From positions 1 through 13,780 of the forward strand of contig DAIDTV010000013.1 in NCBI GenBank assembly GCA_027457005.1: a stretch of DNA of 13,780 nucleotides. The letters are read 5' to 3'. The position numbers were made by a program, and so were the translations under genes. The DNA comes from Chloroflexota bacterium. Lineage in GTDB: Bacteria; Chloroflexota; Limnocylindria; Limnocylindrales; CSP1-4. Below the pieces are notes generated by a model. It saw nothing but the letters and a program-made list of their open reading frames with translations. It was not told where the DNA came from and did not search any database. Shown in pieces: positions 1-6,229 of the stretch (the first letter of the stretch is position 1; the number at the start of each line of letters is the position of its first letter).

Positions 1-340
1 CAGCCACGACCGCATCCAGGCTGAGGTGCGGCGGGAAGGTGGCGAGCCTGAACCCGAGCGAGAACGCATCGGAGACGAGCGCGAGGAGGAGCAGGAGCAC
101 CGCGTTGATGACCAGGCCGAACAGCCCGAGCGTCAGGATCCGCGCGGGCAGCGAGAGCAGCTCCACGATCGGCTTCAGATAGGCGTTGATGAGCCCGAAG
201 ATCAGGGCGACGACCAGGAGCTTCCACCAGTCGCCCGCCGGGAACGTCTGGGCGGCCGGGAACGTGACGTTCGGGACGATCCGCACCGCGACCCAGAGCG
301 CGACGGCGTTGACGATGATCCGGATGACGAGTGGTCGCAT
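1..340 (-). CDS. Phage-holin-family / YvlD-like 4-TM membrane protein (3' end outside window)
   Basis: The reading frame starts at an ATG (complement of 338-340) and is open to the left edge, giving 113 residues with no stop, so the C-terminus is missing. It begins MRPLVIRIIVNAVALW and continues with alternating hydrophobic stretches. The segment FGLINAYLKPIVELLSLPAR, followed by a hydrophobic LTLGLFGLVINAVLLLLLAL block, is the hallmark of the small four-helix membrane family PF04020 (phage holin family superfamily IV, YvlD). The family is usually 110-130 residues, so only a few residues are lost. Members are inner-membrane proteins of unknown function; despite the name they are widespread chromosomal genes, and no phage lysis genes are nearby. 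It is the most downstream visible gene of the minus-strand block. The family call is by recognition of the motif; the function is unknown. Confidence 0.85.
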   Translation of the reverse strand, partial: MRPLVIRIIVNAVALWVAVRIVPNVTFPAAQTFPAGDWWKLLVVALIFGLINAYLKPIVELLSLPARILTLGLFGLVINAVLLLLLALVSDAFSLGFRLATFPPHLSLDAVVA

Positions 341-447
341 GCCTGTACCTCACCTCATGGTGACCGACTCCGCGCCCTGCGGACCGGCCAGCAGCTGGGC
401 GCTTTCGGACGATGCGGTAGCGGACGCCTCCCACCCGGGACCGAGGG

Positions 448-648
448 TCACTCCACGGGGGTCCTCGTGCCCATGAGGTCCTGGTAGCCGCAGGCCGGGC
501 ACTGCAGGTGGAGGTGCGGGGGCATCTCGCCCCGCTGGCCCGTGGTGTCGAGGTCGGACGGGTCAGGGTGCTGCTCGCGGCAGAAGCGGCCGACCAGCAT
601 CACCGCGCCGCAGGCCGGACATGCCGGCGATTCGTCGAACTCGCGCAT
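448..648 (-). CDS. Small double-CxxC zinc-ribbon protein
   Basis: This 66-residue protein starts at an ATG preceded by AAGGAGCACCAACC, a good Shine-Dalgarno site. Two CPAC knuckles (Cys10/Cys13 and Cys50/Cys53) sit about 37 residues apart, the second followed by GYQ as in rubredoxin-like or zinc-ribbon knuckles. Cys23, His27, His45 and His47 lie between them. The protein is very likely a one-zinc ribbon; such proteins may act as nucleic-acid or protein adaptors, but nothing here fixes a role. I do not recognise the exact family. It is followed on the same strand by the holin-like gene (107-bp gap) and preceded by a hydrophobic microprotein gene (52-bp gap), so the three may be co-transcribed. 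Confidence 0.75.
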   Translation of the reverse strand: MREFDESPACPACGAVMLVGRFCREQHPDPSDLDTTGQRGEMPPHLHLQCPACGYQDLMGTRTPVE

Positions 649-700
649 GGTTGGTGCTCCTTGCTGGCGTGCTGCATCACATGCCGGCCTGCCGCCCTGC

Positions 701-787
701 TCAGAGCCTGATGACGCCGAGCAGCAACAGGATCACCACCACGATGACGATCACGCCGACGATTCCGATGCCGCCGCCTCTGTTCAT
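701..787 (-). CDS. 28-residue hydrophobic single-TM microprotein
   Basis: A minus-strand ATG (785-787) is preceded by CAGGAGGCTGAA, a near-perfect Shine-Dalgarno site at good spacing, and opens a 28-codon frame ending in TGA. The peptide starts MNRGGGIGIVGVIVIVVVIL and then has a run of Leu, ending GVIRL. It is essentially one transmembrane helix with a glycine-rich N-terminus. The composition resembles the C-terminal part of DUF3309-type and similar one-helix small proteins, but it is too short to assign. The strong ribosome site and codon-perfect hydrophobic pattern argue for a real gene that length filters would miss. It lies between the SHOCT-protein and zinc-ribbon genes on the same strand. 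Confidence 0.6.
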   Translation of the reverse strand: MNRGGGIGIVGVIVIVVVILLLLGVIRL

Positions 788-880
788 TTCAGCCTCCTGT
801 TCAGTATCGAGGGCCGTGATGCCCTGACGCAGGGCGCGGTATCGCCGCTCCGGCGCGCCTCTCGGCAGCCTGCGGCCGGG

Positions 881-1225
881 TCACAGGCGCTCGAGGATCC
901 TGGTCCGCTTCGCCTCGTACTCCTCGGCCGAGATCAGCTCGCGATCGCGCAGGCTGGCGAGCTCCGCCAGCGCGTCCGCGGCGTCCGCGGGTTTCGGCGC
1001 GGAGGTCTGGCCCCGGCCGGACCTGAGCCGGTTGAAGCCGAAGCCCACCGCGAGGAGCACCCGCGTCGCGACGAGGACGAGTGCCGTCCACACCACGCCG
1101 TAGAGCATCACGACCACGACGTTGGTGCTGAGGACGACGTGGTTGATCGCGAACAGCACCCACCAGCCGGCGGCGATCGCCACCACGGCCAGCGCCACGA
1201 GCAGGAGCCGCGTGGAGGCGTGCAT
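881..1225 (-). CDS. Two-TM membrane protein with C-terminal SHOCT domain
   Basis: The chosen ATG (1223-1225) opens MHASTRLLLVALAVV, a direct start into the first membrane helix. A longer frame reaches 1303, but its added residues are Arg/Pro-rich and look non-coding. The 114-residue protein has TM1 at about 6-26, TM2 at about 33-60, a basic linker (FNRLRSGRG), and a C-terminal SHOCT helix pair of the form LAELASLRDRELISAEEYEA, then KRTRIL. SHOCT (PF09851) is a short C-terminal oligomerisation motif found on many small bacterial membrane proteins. The specific function is unknown. No strong Shine-Dalgarno precedes the start; there is only a GGGGGTCG stretch. The 500-bp non-coding region with the structured element lies directly upstream. 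Confidence 0.8.
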   Translation of the reverse strand: MHASTRLLLVALAVVAIAAGWWVLFAINHVVLSTNVVVVMLYGVVWTALVLVATRVLLAVGFGFNRLRSGRGQTSAPKPADAADALAELASLRDRELISAEEYEAKRTRILERL

Positions 1226-1404
1226 CTTCAGCGACCCCCGCGGTCCGGTCGGAGGGACCACCCCGCGTACAGCCACACGGCACGCATCGCGTCGGGCCTC
1301 CACCCCGGTCGCGTGCCCCGATGCCCGTCATGGCCACCCTCGGACGGCCACGTCGCGTGCCAGATCATCACGGCGCCAGCATGCCCTCGGGATAGGAGCG
1401 CGTC

Positions 1405-1419
1405 ATGACGGTCCGTCAT
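1405..1419. repeat. Palindrome copy A, ATGACGGTCCGTCAT
   Basis: A perfect 7+1+7 palindrome centred on 1412. The symmetry extends to 12+1+12 bases (1400-1424) with one mismatch. Read on the plus strand it has the shared extension GCGTC on its left. It is one of four dispersed copies and lies 15 bp from the outer arm of the nested inverted repeat. Confidence 0.85.
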
Positions 1420-1433
1420 GGCGCGGGCGGCAG

Positions 1434-1551
1434 TCGGCCCCGACAGGGCAGGATCCCGTCGCTGCGGGTCCTGGGTGAGAGCGTCGGCCCTGGCTGGGGG
1501 GGCCGGACAGTTCGCTCACCCAAGTGCGCGCGACGGGATCCTGCGGGCCGA
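1434..1551. repeat. Nested inverted repeat, possible structured RNA or leader element
   Basis: Four complementary arm pairs stack on one axis. They are TCGGCCC (1434-1440) with GGGCCGA (1545-1551); GCAGGATCCCGTCGC (1448-1462) with its exact complement (1530-1544); TGGGTGAG (1472-1479) with CTCACCCA (1515-1522); and GGCCC (1486-1490) with GGGCC (1500-1504) closing a 9-base loop. Together this gives 35 base pairs in 118 nt, interrupted by internal loops, the shape of a long imperfect hairpin RNA. The pairing works on either strand, so the strand is not fixed. On the minus strand it would sit about 209 nt upstream of the SHOCT start as a leader or separate small RNA. I cannot match it to a named RNA class. 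Alternatives are a miniature mobile element or a terminator-like structure, but no U-run follows. Confidence 0.6.
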
Positions 1552-1687
1552 GAGTCGCCGCGCTCGACGCCTCTCCGGCCGATGCCGCCGAGCCGCCCTG
1601 ACCCGGACCGGCTGCGGCTGACCGCGCCCCCTCGCTCACAGGCTCCGGTGCGCGCCGGCAGTGTGCCGCCAGCGGCGGCCGCGCGTC

Positions 1688-1702
1688 ATGACGGTTCGTC
1701 AT
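1688..1702. repeat. Palindrome copy B, ATGACGGTTCGTCAT
   Basis: The same 15-base palindrome with one substitution (TCGTCAT in place of CCGTCAT), centred on 1695. It carries the shared left extension GCGTC at 1683-1687, so it has the same orientation as copy A, 283 bp away. It lies just downstream of the regulator gene's stop codon. Confidence 0.75.
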
Positions 1703-1707
1703 CTCAC

Positions 1708-1727
1708 GCGCGGCGGCGGCGCCGCGC
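1708..1727 (-). terminator. GC hairpin immediately after the regulator stop codon
   Basis: GCGCGGCG pairs perfectly with CGCCGCGC around a GCGG loop, starting one base past the regulator's TGA in the minus-strand reading direction. Position and strength suit a transcript-end or stabilising hairpin. There is no T-run, so a classical intrinsic terminator is not demonstrated. Confidence 0.35.
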
Positions 1728-2513
1728 TCAGTCGGGGGGAGGCTCGCCCTGCCCCGACCCGCCGTCCCAGCCCTGGTTCGAGAAGGTGGGGATGAAGCGG
1801 TAGCCCTGGCCCGGCACGGTGGCGATGAAGCGCGGATGGCGGTAGTCGTTCTGCAGCTTGATGCGCAGGCTGCGGATGTGGCGGTCCACGAGGTTGCTCT
1901 CGGCCACGAAGTCGGTGCCCCAGACGGCGTCGAGGATCTCGTCGCGGGTCACCACCCGGCCGGCGCGGCTGGCCAGCAGGTACAGCAGGCTCTGCTCGAT
2001 GCCGGAGAGGTGCACCACCGAGGACCCCGCGCGCACCACGCGGTTGAGGATGTCGATCTCCATCTCGCCGAGGGTGATGGTGGGCACGATGGGCAGCTCG
2101 GCGCCGGTGGTCCGGCGGGTGATGACGATGGCGCGCGCGAGGAGCTCCTCGGGCGAGAAGGGCACCGCGAGGATGTCGTCGACCCCGAGGTCGAAGGCGC
2201 GCAGCTTGGTGCGCAGGTCACCCCGGCGGGTCAGCCCGAGGACCGGCGTCCCACTCCGTCGCTGCAGGCTGGGCGAGGCGCCCAGGCGCCCCAGCAGCGC
2301 CGCGCTGTCGTCGTGGTCCATGTCGACCACGCCCAGATGCGGGCGCCAGCCGGCGAGGATCGCCTCCGCCTCGGCGAGGTTCTCCGCGGAACGCACGACG
2401 AACAGGCCGTGGTTCAGGGTCAGCTCGATGAGGTCCACCACCAGGGGCTGCTCGTGCAGCACCAGGGCGCGGCGCGCCTCGAGCGGCGGCGCCTCCACGT
2501 GGCTGTCGGCCAT
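1728..2513 (-). CDS. Orphan OmpR/PhoB-type regulator with degenerate receiver
   Basis: A 261-residue DNA-binding regulator. Residues about 15-132 form a receiver-like domain: Asp64 (GVVDMD) is at the phosphorylation position and Thr95 (GLTRR) at the conserved Thr. However, the N-terminal acidic pair is His20-Glu21 (VLHEQP), and the near-invariant Lys of the KPF motif is Val117 (AVPF). Residues about 147-241 are a typical OmpR/PhoB winged helix (TRDEILDAVWG, NLVDRHIRSLRIKL, then ATVPGQGYRF). The start is the ATG at 2511-2513 after GAGGACGAGGAGC; longer upstream frames are Arg-rich and implausible. No histidine kinase is adjacent. The loss of the Lys and of one Asp suggests weak or no phospho-control, so it may be a constitutive or otherwise gated regulator. 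Its target is unknown; a palindrome copy (2640-2654) lies upstream. Confidence 0.9.
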   Translation of the reverse strand: MADSHVEAPPLEARRALVLHEQPLVVDLIELTLNHGLFVVRSAENLAEAEAILAGWRPHLGVVDMDHDDSAALLGRLGASPSLQRRSGTPVLGLTRRGDLRTKLRAFDLGVDDILAVPFSPEELLARAIVITRRTTGAELPIVPTITLGEMEIDILNRVVRAGSSVVHLSGIEQSLLYLLASRAGRVVTRDEILDAVWGTDFVAESNLVDRHIRSLRIKLQNDYRHPRFIATVPGQGYRFIPTFSNQGWDGGSGQGEPPPD

Positions 2514-2556
2514 GCTCCTCGTCCTCGTCGTGCCCCAAGCGGTGGGACGCCGGCGG

Positions 2557-2562
2557 ATTCTA
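2557..2562 (-). promoter_or_regulatory. Possible -10 box (TAGAAT) for the regulator gene
   Basis: On the minus strand, CGCTAGAATCC contains TAGAAT, five of six matches to TATAAT, 44 bp upstream of the ATG. The best -35 at 18-bp spacing is only TGGCGA (3 of 6), so the promoter is tentative. Confidence 0.3.
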
Positions 2563-2639
2563 GCGCCGTGCCCCACCGGGTCGCCACCGCCGATCGGCAC
2601 ACCCGGGATCGATCGGCCGAAGTCGTCCCTTCGGGTCGC

Positions 2640-2654
2640 ATGACGGACCGTCAT
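2640..2654. repeat. Palindrome copy C, ATGACGGACCGTCAT
   Basis: A perfect 7+1+7 palindrome centred on 2647, with the shared extension GACGC on its right (2655-2659). It is therefore in the opposite orientation to copies A and B. It lies in the divergent region between the regulator (start 2513) and the DUF2252 gene (start 2810), a natural place for an operator. Confidence 0.85.
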
Positions 2655-2809
2655 GACGCCCGGCGCCCGGCGGGCACGTACCGGAAGGGGTAGGGTACGC
2701 AGCACCCGAGGCGCCCGGGACCGCGCTCCTCCGTGGAGCCCGAGGGCTGTCCGCGGGGCCGAAGGACCGCCGACCTGGCGGTCGGCCGATTGCGCCATCG
2801 AGGAAGCCA

Positions 2810-4216
2810 TTGAAGCGCGTCGCGCCCGCGTCGGACGACCGGGCAGCCCCACTGCCGTCGGGCGAGACGATCCACCGGGATCCGCTGGAGGCCCGGTTGG
2901 CGGGCCGTGCCCTGCGCCGGCAGGTCGCGCGGTCGGCGCATGCTGCCTGGACCCCGCCGCCCGACCGGCCGGACCCGGTTTCCCTCCTCGAGAGCCAGGA
3001 CGCGACTCGGGTCCCCGAGCTGGTACCGATCCGGTACGGTCGGATGCTCGCCTCCCCGTTCGGCTTTCTACGGGGCTCGGCGATCGTGATGGCCTCCGAT
3101 CTCGCCCACACGCCCGTGACGGGTCTGACCACCCAGATCTGCGGGGACGCCCACCTTTCGAACTTCGGGATGTTCGCCTCGCCCGAGCGGGATCTCGTGT
3201 TCGACGTCAACGACTTCGACGAGACCCTCGCCGGGCCCTGGGAGTGGGACGTGAAGCGGCTGGCAGCCAGCGGCGCAGTGGCGGCCAGGGCGGCCGGCCT
3301 CTCGCGGCACGACACCCGCGCGGTGGCGCAAGCCGCGGCGCGATCGTATCGGACGCACATGCACGCGCTCGCGAACCTCACGGCCCTGGCGCTCTGGTAC
3401 CGGCGCATCGACGCCAGTGACATCGCGGCCGACCGGCGCAGCGGGCGCCTGCTGAGGGGATTCCTCGAGACGGCCCGGCGGCATCGCGACGAGAACGCCA
3501 GTGCGCGTCTCCTCAGGAGGGTCAAGGGACACCTGAGGTTCGTCGACGACCCCCCTCTGACCACCCACGCGTCGGTGACAGCCGAGGAATCCCAGGCGCT
3601 CCAGGAGATGTTCGCGGCCTACGCGCGCGGCCTGCGCTATGACTGGCGAGTCCTGCTCGACCGCTACGAGGTCGTGGACGTGGCGCGCAAGGTCGTGGGC
3701 GTCGGCAGCGTCGGCACCCGGACTTTCGTCGTCCTCCTGGTGGCCAACCGCAGCGCCGCCGATCCGCTCATCCTCCAGCTCAAGGAGGCGGATGCCTCCG
3801 TGCTCGAACCCCACCTCGGGACGAGCCCTCTCCGATCGCATGCCGAGCGGGTGGTCGACGGCCAACGGGTGATGCAGTCGGTCAGCGACGTCTTCCTGGG
3901 CTGGAGCCACAGCCCATTGACCGGCAGTGACTATTACTGGCGGCAACTCTGGGACTGGAAGGGCTCGGCCGTGATCGACTCGATGCCCCTGGAGGAACTC
4001 ACGTTCTACGTCGGCCTCTGCGGGCGGGCGCTGGCACTGGCGCACGCTCGCGGCGGAGATCGGCTCGGCATCGCGGGCTACCTGGGCACGTCGGACACAT
4101 TCGACCGCGCGATCGCGGACTTCGCCGAGGCGTACGCCGAGCAGACGGACCGCGACCACGCGGCACTCGCCGCGGCCGTGAAACACGGCCGGTTCAAGGC
4201 CGAACCCGGGGTCTGA
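2810..4216 (+). CDS. DUF2252 family protein
   Basis: A 468-residue protein of the DUF2252 family (PF10009 / COG4320), close to the family's usual 400-470 residues. Diagnostic motifs are PIRYGRML (about 73-80), CGDAHLSNFG (111-120), FDVNDFDET (131-139) and DVKRLAAS (147-154). The GDxHxxN then NDFD series resembles the catalytic and metal loops of aminoglycoside-phosphotransferase/kinase folds (HGDxxxxN, then DxD). A phosphotransferase role is therefore a reasonable inference, but the substrate is unknown. The start is a TTG at 2810-2812 after CGAGGAAGCCA; the next Met lies too far inside, at residue 79. No signal peptide or membrane segment is visible, so it is cytosolic. The aquaporin-like gene follows after 64 bp on the same strand. 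Confidence 0.9.
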   Translation: MKRVAPASDDRAAPLPSGETIHRDPLEARLAGRALRRQVARSAHAAWTPPPDRPDPVSLLESQDATRVPELVPIRYGRMLASPFGFLRGSAIVMASDLAHTPVTGLTTQICGDAHLSNFGMFASPERDLVFDVNDFDETLAGPWEWDVKRLAASGAVAARAAGLSRHDTRAVAQAAARSYRTHMHALANLTALALWYRRIDASDIAADRRSGRLLRGFLETARRHRDENASARLLRRVKGHLRFVDDPPLTTHASVTAEESQALQEMFAAYARGLRYDWRVLLDRYEVVDVARKVVGVGSVGTRTFVVLLVANRSAADPLILQLKEADASVLEPHLGTSPLRSHAERVVDGQRVMQSVSDVFLGWSHSPLTGSDYYWRQLWDWKGSAVIDSMPLEELTFYVGLCGRALALAHARGGDRLGIAGYLGTSDTFDRAIADFAEAYAEQTDRDHAALAAAVKHGRFKAEPGV

Positions 4217-4227
4217 CGGGCTCCCGA

Positions 4228-4256
4228 CCTGGCACCGGGCGCGGCCGGGCGCCAGG
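4228..4256 (+). terminator. Hairpin between DUF2252 and aquaporin-like genes
   Basis: CCTGGC (4228-4233) pairs with GCCAGG (4251-4256), with a CCGG/CCGG inner pairing possible. It lies 11 bp after the DUF2252 stop. No T-run follows, so it may be an attenuating or processing hairpin, not a full terminator. Confidence 0.25.
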
Positions 4257-4280
4257 CAAACTGCCGGTGGAGGAGCGCTC

Positions 4281-5222
4281 ATGAGCAGCCAGGCGTCACC
4301 GACCGAGGAGCATGGCCGGGCGCCCGCCGGGGGCGCGCGAGGGGCCACCCAGATGCTGGGACCGTCAGGGTTCGGCCGGGGGCTCGATCAACGCCATTTC
4401 GACTTCACGGACGCGCAGTACGAGTGGCGCCGCCTGTTCGCCGAGGTGCTCGGGACCTTCTTCCTGGTCCTGGTCGCCGTGGGCGGCGGGATGGTCAACG
4501 CCAGGTTCGGCGGCACGGTGCTCCCCCTGACCGCCCAGGTCACCGCGCCGGGGCTCATGGTCGGGTCGATCATCCTGTTCATGGGCGCGGTCTCGGGGGC
4601 GCACCTCAATCCGGGCGTCAGCCTCGCGTTCGCGCTGCGCGGCGACTTCCCTTGGCGTCGGGTGCCCGGGTACATCGTGGCCCAGTTCGCCGGTGCCATC
4701 CTGGCCACCCTGCTGCTCGAGGCCCTGCTCGGCCGGCAGGGCACCGCCGGTCTCACGTTGCCCGGCCCGGGGATCAGCGAGCCGACGGCGATGGTCTGGG
4801 AGGTCGTGCTCAGCGTGGGGCTCGTCAGCACGATCCTCGGCACGTCCTCGGGTGCCCAGAACATCGGGCCCATGAACGCCATCGGCGTGGCGGGCTACAT
4901 CGTGCTCGCGGGCCTGTTCGGCGCCCCGGTCAGCGGCGCGTCGATGAACGTGGCTCGCTCGCTGGGTCCCGCGCTGGTGCTGGGAGACACGACGGCCTGG
5001 TGGGTCTACGTCGTCGGGCCGCTCGCCGGCGCCCTCATCGCCGCCGGCATCGCCTACGTCCTGCGCGGTCCGGGTGGCGGGTTCTACGGCACCAGGGCGG
5101 CCACCGGCACCCTCGGTTGGCTGTGGCAGCCCGGGCCGATCGAGTCCGCGGTCCCCGGCACGCCGGAGGAAGCCAGGGCGCAGGGGGACGCCACCTCGCC
5201 CGACTACTCGCGACGGGACTGA
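4281..5222 (+). CDS. Aquaporin/MIP-family channel with variant NPA boxes
   Basis: A 313-residue six-TM channel of the major intrinsic protein family. Helix 1 begins at about residue 51 (LFAEVLGTFFLVLVAVGGG), the typical MIP start. The first half-helix box is SGAHLNPGVS (Asn110-Pro-Gly in place of NPA). The second is SGASMNVARSLGPAL (Asn223-Val-Ala in place of NPA), where the following Arg226 is the selectivity-filter arginine. Both halves of the fold are present, so the channel looks intact. It would conduct water or small neutral solutes across the inner membrane; which one cannot be told. N-terminal (about 48 residues) and C-terminal (about 50 residues) hydrophilic tails are longer than usual. 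The start is an ATG after GGAGGAGCGCTC, a strong ribosome site. It lies between DUF2252 and a VIT1-like transporter on the same strand. Confidence 0.9.
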   Translation: MSSQASPTEEHGRAPAGGARGATQMLGPSGFGRGLDQRHFDFTDAQYEWRRLFAEVLGTFFLVLVAVGGGMVNARFGGTVLPLTAQVTAPGLMVGSIILFMGAVSGAHLNPGVSLAFALRGDFPWRRVPGYIVAQFAGAILATLLLEALLGRQGTAGLTLPGPGISEPTAMVWEVVLSVGLVSTILGTSSGAQNIGPMNAIGVAGYIVLAGLFGAPVSGASMNVARSLGPALVLGDTTAWWVYVVGPLAGALIAAGIAYVLRGPGGGFYGTRAATGTLGWLWQPGPIESAVPGTPEEARAQGDATSPDYSRRD

Positions 5223-5283
5223 CCGTCGACCACTGCGCAGCGGGCCCAACCGGCGTGCTTCTCGGTGCGTGATGGCGGCCCGC

Positions 5284-5298
5284 ATGACAGACCGTCAT
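5284..5298. repeat. Palindrome copy D, ATGACAGACCGTCAT
   Basis: The same palindrome with one substitution in the left arm, centred on 5291. The shared right extension GACGC (5299-5303) gives it the orientation of copy C. It lies 74 bp upstream of the VIT1/CCC1-like start codon, in the 142-bp gap after the aquaporin-like gene. Confidence 0.8.
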
Positions 5299-5364
5299 GA
5301 CGCCATGGCGCGGCGGCGACACACTCGCCAGCGCGACGGCGTTCGCAGGAGTCCGGAGGTATCG

Positions 5365-6150
5365 ATGCCCGGTGACGAGGCGCCCACCCCGCGTCCGAGC
5401 CCGCTCGCCGCGATTGCCACGCTCGTCGAAGGGCGCCGCATCCCGGAAAAGGGGGTGACGCCGTCGCCGCACGAGTCGCGCGCGACCGGGGTCCTGCGAC
5501 CGATCGTGTTCGGTGGGAACGACGGGCTGGTGAGCAACCTGGCCCTGGTCATGGGCGTGGCCGGCGCGGCTCCGGCGCCCGGCGTCATTGTCCTCGCCGG
5601 CATCGCGGGCCTTCTCGCCGGCGCGTTCAGCATGGCGGTCGGCGAGTACATCTCGGTGCAATCGCAGCGCGAGCTGCTCGAGTACCAGATCGCGTTCGAG
5701 CGGCGGCAACTCGAGGTGTCCCCCGAGGCAGAGTACGACATCCTCGTCGGGATCTACATCGGGCGCGGGTTTCCCCGCGACGAGGCCCGGCAGATCGCCG
5801 ATCGCATGTTCGCGGAACCCGCGCGCGCCCTCGACGCGCTCGTGCGAGAGGAGATCGGGCTCGATCCCCGCGTCATCGGGTCGCCGTGGAGCGCCGCCGC
5901 CGGATCGTTCCTGGCGTTCACGCTGGGCGCGCTCGTGCCGGTGGTGCCGTACCTCATCAGGTCCGGCGCCCCCGCCTTCTGGGTGAGCCTGCTCGCGAGC
6001 CTGGCGGGGCTGTTCCTGCTCGGCATGGGCGTGAGCCACGTCACGCATCGCGACCCATTGCGCGCAGGCGCCCGACAGCTGCTCCTCGGGCTCGCGGCCG
6101 CGGGCGTGACCTACGCGGTGGGCACCCTGATCGGCGCGTCCGGCATCTGA
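5365..6150 (+). CDS. VIT1/CCC1-family (DUF125) iron/manganese transporter-like protein
   Basis: A 261-residue membrane protein. The family signature FGGNDGLVSNLALVMGVAGA (49-68) covers the first membrane helix, and GEYISVQSQRELLE (93-106) follows the second. Next comes a charged, Glu-rich segment (about 108-170: EYQIAFERRQ, EAEYD, RDEARQIADRM, REEIG) at the place of the cytosolic metal-binding domain. Three more TM segments follow (about 176-198, 203-225 and 238-259). VIT1/CCC1 proteins move Fe2+ or Mn2+ out of the cytosol; the metal here is not determined. The start is an ATG after GGAGGTATCG; the longer upstream frame reads through non-coding sequence, including palindrome D. It is the last plus-strand gene of this block. 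Confidence 0.9.
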   Translation: MPGDEAPTPRPSPLAAIATLVEGRRIPEKGVTPSPHESRATGVLRPIVFGGNDGLVSNLALVMGVAGAAPAPGVIVLAGIAGLLAGAFSMAVGEYISVQSQRELLEYQIAFERRQLEVSPEAEYDILVGIYIGRGFPRDEARQIADRMFAEPARALDALVREEIGLDPRVIGSPWSAAAGSFLAFTLGALVPVVPYLIRSGAPAFWVSLLASLAGLFLLGMGVSHVTHRDPLRAGARQLLLGLAAAGVTYAVGTLIGASGI

Positions 6151-6229
6151 GCCGGTCGGGGATCGGCCGGCAGGGGCCACCCACGGGCCGGGCACGGGCT
6201 GCGTCGCCGCACCTCGTTCGAATCCGGGT

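Larger units (their letters stand above)
1226..1727. other. 502-bp non-coding stretch with two palindromes and a nested inverted repeat
   Basis: No credible gene lies here: frames that stay open on either strand are Arg/Pro/Ser-rich, lack ribosome sites and match no family pattern I know. The stretch separates two minus-strand genes, so it would be the upstream region of the SHOCT gene. It holds two copies of the ATGACGG-type palindrome (1405-1419 and 1688-1702), a four-helix nested inverted repeat (1434-1551) and a GC-rich hairpin at the end of the regulator gene (1708-1727). These are annotated separately. Confidence 0.7.

Noticed and set aside
1..340. Prophage, suggested by the holin-family name
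   Set aside because: The family is a common chromosomal membrane protein and no other phage gene is present.
542..1408. Long open frames on the plus strand opposite the zinc-ribbon, microprotein and SHOCT genes
   Set aside because: Arg/His/Pro-rich composition, no ribosome sites, and direct opposition to better-supported genes; an effect of high GC.
1400..1705. CRISPR array or integron attachment site
   Set aside because: The two 20-bp repeats are 283 bp apart with unrelated sequence between them and no cas or integrase gene in the window.
1226..1727. T-box or other known riboswitch in the non-coding stretch
   Set aside because: None of the conserved sequence boxes I know is present; only the pairing pattern is supported.
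3068..4348. 426-codon open frame antisense to DUF2252
   Set aside because: DUF2252 motifs on the plus strand are unmistakable; the antisense frame is a GC-driven shadow with no domain pattern.
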